Assembly: GCA_002342365.1 (NCBI GenBank)
Contig: DDPV01000021.1
Coordinates: 24,749 to 36,036 of the forward strand
Direction of reading: 5' to 3'
Source of the DNA: Burkholderiales bacterium UBA2459
GTDB taxonomy: Bacteria; Pseudomonadota; Gammaproteobacteria; Burkholderiales; Burkholderiaceae_E
Length of the DNA: 11,288 bases
Under the pieces are notes generated by a model, which worked only from the letters and a program-made list of their open reading frames with translations, was not told the DNA's origin and searched no databases. Positions 6,800 to 11,288 of this stretch are shown piece by piece (positions within the stretch are counted from its first letter, which is position 1; every line of letters begins with the position of its first letter). The position numbers and the translations under genes are program-made.

Positions 6800-7213
6800 A
6801 TGGCGATGGATCAAGACGATAGCGCCAAGCCGGCGCAGATCACGCAGCTTGTGCTCTACACCGATGCGGACGGTCGCGCCCGCTTTCGTGAGAACCCCGA
6901 AAGGCTTGAAGCGGGCAGCCCGATGGTCAAGCTTGGTGCGCTTCATTCAAGCGCAGGGTTTCAGTTTCGCGAGAGCCCTTGCGGCTATCAAAGCGCATTT
7001 CATTGCACCGAACATCCGCAATGGATTGTGGTTTTGCAAGGCTGCCTGGAAATCATCTTGCAAGACGGCACAGCGCGACAATTCACCCGCGGCGACTATT
7101 TTTTCTGTGCCGATGTATTGCCCGCGCAGGCAAGCTTTGATCCAAGCATTCACGGCCATCGATCGCGTCAAATAGGCGATGAGGTCTTGCAAACCCTTTT
7201 TGTACGCGCCTAA
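6800..7213 (+). CDS. Cupin-domain protein
   Basis: This small cytoplasmic protein of 137 residues has a single cupin beta-barrel. The first cupin motif is degenerate: FHCTEHPQWIVVLQG (67-81) keeps H68, H72 and G81. Next come CLEIILQDGTARQFTRGDYFF (82-102), with E84, and D105. The second motif is reduced to GHRSR (119-123), with H118 and H120 as possible metal ligands. About 10 residues (PAQASFDPSI) separate D105 from this GH, which looks like a small insertion compared with the relatives I recall. No catalytic role can be assigned; such proteins are often accessory to catabolic enzymes or have unknown function. The ATG at 6800 has AAGGGG (6788-6793) six bases before it. An upstream in-frame GTG at 6773 would overlap the crotonase gene and is less likely. 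It is probably co-transcribed with the crotonase gene. Confidence 0.78.
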   Translation: MAMDQDDSAKPAQITQLVLYTDADGRARFRENPERLEAGSPMVKLGALHSSAGFQFRESPCGYQSAFHCTEHPQWIVVLQGCLEIILQDGTARQFTRGDYFFCADVLPAQASFDPSIHGHRSRQIGDEVLQTLFVRA

Positions 7214-7313
7214 TGCAGGATTTGTGCGCGAAAGCGCTGCGTATCGGCCTGAGGAAGGGCTCCGTCGCAGCCCCTCAAGCCAATGCCCTGTGGCCACCCC
7301 TTGGCTCGTTCCC

Positions 7314-7991
7314 CTAGCGTGTCATCACCATCGGTTGCACACCGATCAGGCTGGCATGCCAGTCAAACAAAAAACCAGCCCAGATGAGGCTACCCAGCAC
7401 CACCGTGATCGCAGTCGCTGAAGCTTTTACAGGCGACGCGATCCGGGTGCCGGTGAGCGTTGGCACACTGTCAGCGGGCTTGCTAAACGGCATCGCCGCG
7501 GCCACAGCGTCGGGGCTGGCGACAAGCGCCTGCTCAGCGGCTGCCTTATCGCGCTGTCGGGCGGCGCGAAATGACGCAATCGCCCAGAGCAAAAAGCTTC
7601 CAAAAAGCAGCAGATCGGCTGCGTTACCGTTGGAGAGCAAGTGCGCAAAGGCCCATAACTTCACACCAAGAACCATCGGATGGCGAAGTCGCTGCTTGAA
7701 CCAGTTCCCCGGAACATAGGCGGCGATCAACAAGACCATGGAAAACCAGACCAGCAGAATTGAGGCGTGACGTAAACCCGTCGGTAAATCGTAGATCGGA
7801 ATCGGCTGCAAGCGGGCCTGGCCGTAGCCGTAAATCAGAAGCCCAAAGCCAAGCACCGAAAGCAGCGAGTACGCAGTCTTAAAGGGCGCTTCGCCCCAGC
7901 GATGCATCAGTCTGCTGCGCAAGCCTTCGTCGAAAATCCGAAGCGAATGCACGCCTAAAAAAATCAGTAATCCAGCAATCAGCCAAGTCAT
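7314..7991 (-). CDS. NnrU-family integral membrane protein
   Basis: The 225-residue product belongs to the NnrU family, inner-membrane proteins first linked to nitric oxide/nitrite metabolism in denitrifiers and distantly related to plant zeta-carotene isomerase Z-ISO, a heme protein. Hydrophobic segments lie at about 1-18, 38-56, 73-93, 105-120, 125-142 and 193-210. Conserved histidines visible are H15 (FLGVHSLRIF), H104 (RHPMVLGVKLWAF) and H117 (AFAHLLSNG). H15 and H117 are candidates for heme ligands by analogy with Z-ISO. Residues about 143-190 form a polar, alanine- and proline-containing linker before the last membrane segment. I start at the ATG at 7991, where AAAGGGA (7999-8005) is a good ribosome site; an in-frame ATG at 8108 would run into nudC. 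No denitrification gene is nearby, so the NO link is not supported here. It diverges from nudC. Confidence 0.85.
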   Translation of the reverse strand: MTWLIAGLLIFLGVHSLRIFDEGLRSRLMHRWGEAPFKTAYSLLSVLGFGLLIYGYGQARLQPIPIYDLPTGLRHASILLVWFSMVLLIAAYVPGNWFKQRLRHPMVLGVKLWAFAHLLSNGNAADLLLFGSFLLWAIASFRAARQRDKAAAEQALVASPDAVAAAMPFSKPADSVPTLTGTRIASPVKASATAITVVLGSLIWAGFLFDWHASLIGVQPMVMTR

Positions 7992-7998
7992 GGCGCTT

Positions 7999-8005
7999 TC
8001 CCTTT
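7999..8005 (-). promoter_or_regulatory. Ribosome binding site that fixes the NnrU start
   Basis: Read leftward, AAAGGGA lies 7 bases before the ATG at 7991. It supports a start at that ATG rather than at 8108, which would overlap the divergent nudC gene by 31 bases and add a polar 39-residue leader in front of the first membrane segment. The rest of the divergent gap (8006-8077) shows no promoter I can defend. Confidence 0.6.
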
Positions 8006-8077
8006 GCAATCGAGCTAGAAGCTTTGAGCATAAGATAAAGTCCAGGTCCTTTTGTTGATGTTGCGCAAAACCCAAAC

Positions 8078-8998
8078 ATGATTCTTCCCGATACGTTTCA
8101 AGCCGCATCAGATGAGATGCCCGCTGCGGCCGACCCTGCTAATCAGAGCCATTGTTTCTTTTTTTATCGCGGATCGCTGCTTGTGCGCCAGGATGCGATT
8201 GCAGCCAGTCAGCGCCTGGCGCACTGGCCGGTGTCGCAAGCCGACATTGAGGCCTTGATTGCTTCGCCGGTGCATCCGGAATGGGCAAGCCGGCGCTTCA
8301 TCGGCTGGTGGCATGACCATCCCTGCTGGGGCTTGAATCTGAGCGAAGAGGCCTGGCAGCGCCTGCAAGCCAGACAGGCCCAAGGTGAGAGCGCGGATCT
8401 TCGCTTCGAACCCTTGCGGGCACTCTTTAATCGTCTACCCGATGAGGTGCTCGCCATCGCTGGCCGGGCTTTGCAAATGCTTGAGTTTGATCGCAGTCAC
8501 CGTTATTGCGGAGCCTGCGCAAACCCCACCCGATTGCACGAAGGAGGTCGCTCCCGGCGATGTTCGGTCTGTGGCGAAACGAGTTACCCGAGGGTGGCGC
8601 CAGCCATGATGGTCTTGATCAAGCGTGAGGGCGTTTTCGGCCGCGAATTATTGCTGGCACGCTCACCGCGCTTTCCGGCGGGCATGTACAGCGCACTGGC
8701 CGGTTTTGTTGAGCCTTCGGAGTCTATTGAATCCTGTATTCATCGTGAATGCCTCGAAGAGGTCGGCCTGCGGGTTCAAAATCTTCAATACTTCGGCAGC
8801 CAGGGCTGGCCCTTTCCGCATTCGCTGATGATTGCTTATGTGGCCGATTATGAAAGCGGTGAGATTCAGTGTCAGGAAGCGGAGATTGAAGACGCCCGCT
8901 GGTTCAGGCTTGATGCACTGCCGCAATTGCCCAACCGTTTGTCGATAGCAAGACGGCTCATCGACGGGGTCATTGCCCGAGACTTTGCGGGCAGCTAG
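8078..8998 (+). CDS. nudC: NADH pyrophosphatase / NAD-RNA decapping enzyme NudC (Nudix)
   Basis: NudC cleaves NADH into NMNH and AMP and removes NAD caps from RNA in the cytoplasm. The 306-residue product has the full architecture: a long N-terminal domain, a zinc ribbon with C144, C147, C162 and C165 (YCGAC and CSVCG), and a Nudix domain. The Nudix box runs from G209 to L231 and fits Gx5Ex7REUxEExGU, with R223, E224, E227 and E228. The NADH-specific motif, normally SQPWPFPxS, is SQGWPFPHS at 241-249, so one proline is glycine. The protein is about 50 residues longer than E. coli NudC (257), mainly before the zinc ribbon. The ATG at 8078 fits the divergent spacing to the NnrU gene. The EamA transporter gene starts 7 bases after the stop and is probably co-transcribed. 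Confidence 0.95.
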   Translation: MILPDTFQAASDEMPAAADPANQSHCFFFYRGSLLVRQDAIAASQRLAHWPVSQADIEALIASPVHPEWASRRFIGWWHDHPCWGLNLSEEAWQRLQARQAQGESADLRFEPLRALFNRLPDEVLAIAGRALQMLEFDRSHRYCGACANPTRLHEGGRSRRCSVCGETSYPRVAPAMMVLIKREGVFGRELLLARSPRFPAGMYSALAGFVEPSESIESCIHRECLEEVGLRVQNLQYFGSQGWPFPHSLMIAYVADYESGEIQCQEAEIEDARWFRLDALPQLPNRLSIARRLIDGVIARDFAGS

Positions 8999-9005
8999 AG
9001 CCGGC

Positions 9006-9896
9006 ATGCGACGCTCCCTGGCCTATGCGTTGATTCCGGTCACCCCGGCTTTCTGGTCTGCAAATTATTACGTTGCCGCCAAAGCGCCAGGCGAAATCGA
9101 ACCCCATGCGCTGGCTTTGCTGCGCTGGACCTTTGCCCTGTCCGTCATGCTTCCCTTTGCCTGGTCGGCTTTCCGGCGACACGGCATGCCATCGCGTCGC
9201 GACTGGATCGACAGCTTCCTACTCGGTGGCCTGGGGATGTGGATTTGTGGTGCCTTCGTGTATTACGGAGGCCGAAGTACTTCGGCGCTGAATATCGGAT
9301 TGATGTATGCGCTTTCGCCGGTGTTGATCGCAGTCTTTTCAGCGCTTTGGTTGAAAGAACGCTTGAATCTGCGGCAAGCACTGGGTGTTTGTCTGGCCTT
9401 CATGGGTGTCGTCTGGATCGTGACCCGAGGAGCGCCCCTTGCCATCGCCGGCATACGATGGGTTGAAGGCGACCTTTGGATCGCTGTGGCGGTGCTTTGC
9501 TGGACTGCGTATTCGCTGCTGCTCAGGCAGCGAACTTCGAGGCTTGACCCCTTTGCGCGCTTAAGTCTGATCACTGCTTGCGGTGTCCTGCTGCTCATAC
9601 CCCTGACCTGGCTTGAATCGCAGCTGGTCCCGGGATGGCATATCACCGGGGAGGGCCTTTGGCTTGCCTTGATCGCTGCGCTTTTACCTGGTTTTGGCGC
9701 TTACCAGGCTTATTCCTTCATGCAGGCGCAGCTTGGCGCTGCGCGAACCGGTGTGGTTCTTTATCTCGGCCCCTTGTACGCTGGCCTGATGGGTTGGCTG
9801 CTTTTGGATCAGGCGATTGGCAGTTTTCACTTCATCGGCGCGGCCTTGATTTTGCCTGGTGTTTATCTCGTCACAATGCCCGAAGCCAAAGCCTGA
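9006..9896 (+). CDS. EamA/DMT-family transporter (RhaT/YdcZ-like permease)
   Basis: The 296-residue product is an inner-membrane drug/metabolite transporter with about ten membrane segments in two EamA repeats, roughly residues 5-140 and 155-291. The first repeat has the family-typical AFWSANYYVAAKA (15-27), LRWTFALSVMLPF (39-51) and SALNIGLMYALSPVLIAVFSALWLKERL (93-120), where the acidic-basic KERL end is characteristic. The second has LCWTAYSLLLRQR (164-176) and ends LLLDQAIGSFHFIGAALILPGVYLV (265-289). The substrate cannot be told from the sequence; relatives export amino acids, nucleosides or other metabolites. I chose the ATG at 9006 because the fold starts directly there; the TTG at 8973 lies within nudC. 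The ribosome site is weak, which fits coupling to nudC. The gene converges on the HtrA-like gene, and no clear terminator is seen in the 48-base gap. Confidence 0.9.
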   Translation: MRRSLAYALIPVTPAFWSANYYVAAKAPGEIEPHALALLRWTFALSVMLPFAWSAFRRHGMPSRRDWIDSFLLGGLGMWICGAFVYYGGRSTSALNIGLMYALSPVLIAVFSALWLKERLNLRQALGVCLAFMGVVWIVTRGAPLAIAGIRWVEGDLWIAVAVLCWTAYSLLLRQRTSRLDPFARLSLITACGVLLLIPLTWLESQLVPGWHITGEGLWLALIAALLPGFGAYQAYSFMQAQLGAARTGVVLYLGPLYAGLMGWLLLDQAIGSFHFIGAALILPGVYLVTMPEAKA

Positions 9897-9944
9897 CGCT
9901 GAAAGCCATTCGGCCTTGCAAGGCTTGCAGCAGCGATTGCGCGA

Positions 9945-10970
9945 TTAAACGCCTTTGGGTTTACGCAACGAAGCGAGACGATCTGCGCTTGTGATTTGCA
10001 CGCGTCGGCTAATCCCCTCGCGCATGAAGGTGAGTTCGACGCGACTGCCTGCCGGGCCTTTGGCCCAAAGGCGGCGATAAAAATCGCTCAGATCGCTGAT
10101 CACGGTGTTGTCAAGCGCCAGGATCCGGTCACCGCGCTGCAAGCCGGCAAGCGCAGCAGGTCCTTCCGGGCTCACGCGCTGAATTTGCAAGCCGCCCTCA
10201 GGATGAATCTGGCTGTGGATGCCGAGCCAAGCCTGCGCCGGGCCGCTGCGCCGGCCGTTGGCAAGCAAATCATCCAGGATCGGTTTCAAAAGATTGACTG
10301 GCAAGTAAAGATTACCGGGGCGCGGATTAAATCCGCCGGTTGCATCAGCAACCACCAGGGATCCAATGCCGATCAGTGCGCCCTCGTCGTCAAAAAGTCC
10401 GGCTCCGCTCCAGTTATTGACTGCGGGAACGGTCATGAGCGGCGCATCAACAAGGTATTCCCAATTGCCTGCGTAAGGCTTGCGCGAAACCACAAAGAGT
10501 TCGGTGAGCTCTTTTTCGCTTTGGCCCAAGGTCAGCAAGCGGCGCGGCAGTTTCAGGCCATCGGAGTCACCCATGCGAACCGCTTGAAGCTTCAGCGGCA
10601 CCAATGTTTTGACCAGTCCAAAGCCGCTTGCAGGGTCGTAGGCGGCCACACTCGCTGGCAGGCGCCTCTTTTGGTGATCGAGCACATCGATGTCTTCGGC
10701 CTCAATCAGCAAATAACCCACCGTCAAAATCAAATCCTCGCCAATGACCACTCCGCTGCCCATGCGCTGCGGCCCGAGGCTTCGGCTGCTCGGCGACTCG
10801 GGGTCGGCACTGACCTGAAGCGCAACCACCGATTGCATGATTTGCCGAGTCTGTTCGAGACTTTGTGCCTGAACCCGGGGGAGGCAAGCGACAAGGGCAA
10901 TCAGCAGCAGGATCAAGGCATGAAGCCGCCATGATGCAATCGGCGACGTGAAAGAAATGGCTTGTTTCAT
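9945..10970 (-). CDS. Exported HtrA/DegP-like (S1C) protein with PDZ domain, apparently catalytically dead
   Basis: The 341-residue product has an N-terminal export signal (hydrophobic core about 18-30), a trypsin-like domain (about 38-235) and a C-terminal PDZ domain (about 247-333). It should act in the periplasm or at the membrane. The PDZ domain is clear from AWLGI (247-251), SPEGPAALAGLQRGDRILAL (267-286) and the following helix. In the protease domain, GSGVVIGEDLILTVGYLL (71-88) has Y86 where HtrA proteins have the catalytic His. DPASGFGLVK (112-121) has G116 in place of the catalytic Asp. NNWSGAGLF (185-193) keeps the Ser as S188. A pseudoprotease or scaffold role is thus likely; I recall similar HtrA-like proteins in other proteobacteria. 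The ATG at 10970 is preferred over the one at 11015 because it gives a compact signal peptide, although its ribosome site is modest. Confidence 0.82.
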   Translation of the reverse strand: MKQAISFTSPIASWRLHALILLLIALVACLPRVQAQSLEQTRQIMQSVVALQVSADPESPSSRSLGPQRMGSGVVIGEDLILTVGYLLIEAEDIDVLDHQKRRLPASVAAYDPASGFGLVKTLVPLKLQAVRMGDSDGLKLPRRLLTLGQSEKELTELFVVSRKPYAGNWEYLVDAPLMTVPAVNNWSGAGLFDDEGALIGIGSLVVADATGGFNPRPGNLYLPVNLLKPILDDLLANGRRSGPAQAWLGIHSQIHPEGGLQIQRVSPEGPAALAGLQRGDRILALDNTVISDLSDFYRRLWAKGPAGSRVELTFMREGISRRVQITSADRLASLRKPKGV

Positions 10971-11023
10971 GGTTGCGCTCTCAACACTCAAGGCGGCTGG
11001 GCTAAATGGCGTCATCCGGGACC

Positions 11024-11039
11024 GGAACGGGTTTGTTCC
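11024..11039. promoter_or_regulatory. Dyad GGAAC-N6-GTTCC upstream of the HtrA-like gene
   Basis: A perfect 5-base inverted repeat with a 6-base centre (GGGTTT) lies 53 bases upstream of the HtrA-like start codon. It could be an operator. The leftward GGAAC half resembles the start of a sigma-E -35 element (GGAACTT), but no good -10 follows. The rest of 10971-11203 shows no feature I can support beyond an unrecognised 60-codon frame. Confidence 0.2.
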
Positions 11040-11203
11040 AACAAGATAGGGTATCTCGAAGGGAAATGGAAGCTTGCCCTTTGAGCTTAGCGCGCCGGTG
11101 ATGCAAGAACTTCACCGGATCGCTTCACCACAGGGACTGATCGAGATCTATGTGCCGCAGAGGTGGGGGGTGCCGGTGTTCATTTTCCAGACCCCGATGG
11201 GGG

Positions 11204-11288
11204 TCAATGCCATCTCTCGATGCTTTGAATATCCCGAGCATGATGTAGCACTCTGACGATGATCAAACCATCAGGAACGGTCAAGTAA
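11204..11288 (-). CDS. RelE/ParE-family toxin, C-terminal fragment cut by the window edge
   Basis: Reading leftward from the last bases of the window, the frame YLTVPDGLIIVRVLHHARDI, followed by QSIERWH and a TGA stop at 11204-11206, is open to the edge. PDGLIIVRVLHHARDI is the hallmark C-terminal strand and arginine motif of RelE/ParE-type toxins, where versions such as dgieVlRVLHgaRDi are common. In ParE the family poisons DNA gyrase; in RelE it cleaves ribosome-bound mRNA. Only 27 residues are visible, so the two cannot be told apart here, though the RVLHxxRD motif favours the ParE side. Its antitoxin gene, normally just upstream of the toxin, would lie beyond the right end. The fragment may belong to an intact gene or to a decayed one. 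Confidence 0.75.
   Translation of the reverse strand, partial: YLTVPDGLIIVRVLHHARDIQSIERWH

Noticed and set aside
7251..7276. Hairpin with a GGGCT/AGCCC stem between the convergent cupin and NnrU genes
   Set aside because: No T-run follows on either strand, so it is not a convincing intrinsic terminator.
9913..9924. Perfect palindrome GCCTTGCAAGGC between the EamA and HtrA-like genes
   Set aside because: It has no loop and no T-run. CTTGCAAG-like strings recur in coding sequence here through codon preference, so chance is likely.
9996..10934. 312-codon + strand frame opposite the HtrA-like gene
   Set aside because: It shows no domain or signal motif, and the opposite strand carries a clear signal peptide, protease fold and PDZ domain.
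11013..11039. Possible sigma-E promoter for the HtrA-like gene
   Set aside because: Only GGAAC of the -35 element is present and no acceptable -10 lies at 15-17 bases, so it is kept only as a dyad.
11074..11256. 60-codon + strand frame with a TTG start and an upstream AAGGGA
   Set aside because: It overlaps the toxin fragment on the other strand by 53 bases, resembles no family I know, and uses codons such as AGG and GGG not typical of its neighbours. It could still be a small gene.

Overview
The window looks like a stretch of chromosome from a proteobacterium, most likely a betaproteobacterium of the Burkholderiales type. This rests on GC-rich genes with occasional GTG starts, and on the particular versions of HtpX, NnrU, NudC and the HtrA-like protein. 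It is an inference from remembered family sequences, not a search. Genes are tightly packed, no gap reaches 300 bases, and I see no rRNA, tRNA, CRISPR array or insertion sequence.

Region 1 (1-1301, + strand) holds the 3' end of a threonine dehydratase-like PLP enzyme, a YkuK-type RNase H-like protein and a small VOC/glyoxalase protein, closely spaced. A 100-base convergent gap with a short degenerate tandem repeat follows. Region 2 (1401-2279, - strand) is the membrane protease gene htpX, with a good candidate sigma-32 heat-shock promoter just upstream.

Region 3 (2398-7213) is a metabolic block with two arms diverging from a 201-base gap. The left arm reads leftward: a PPOX-type FMN flavoprotein, an SDR oxidoreductase overlapping it by 17 bases, and a flavin-containing monooxygenase with an N-terminal NTF2/SnoaL-like domain. 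The right arm reads rightward: a crotonase-family protein and a cupin. Together these are oxidation, carbonyl reduction and CoA-thioester chemistry, so they may serve one catabolic or detoxification route. The substrate cannot be read from the sequence. A dyad ATTGT-N5-ACAAT in the divergent gap is a possible operator.

Region 4 (7314-9896) holds an NnrU-family membrane protein (- strand) diverging from a nudC NADH pyrophosphatase and an EamA/DMT exporter (+ strand, 7 bases apart). Region 5 (9945-11288, - strand) holds an exported HtrA-like protein with a PDZ domain whose catalytic His and Asp appear to be lost. At the window edge is the C-terminal tail of a RelE/ParE-type toxin.

Nothing here amounts to a clearly new system. 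The most notable points are the HtrA-like pseudoprotease, the divergent FMO/SDR/PPOX and crotonase/cupin cluster, the crotonase active-site variant, the htpX heat-shock promoter and the toxin fragment.
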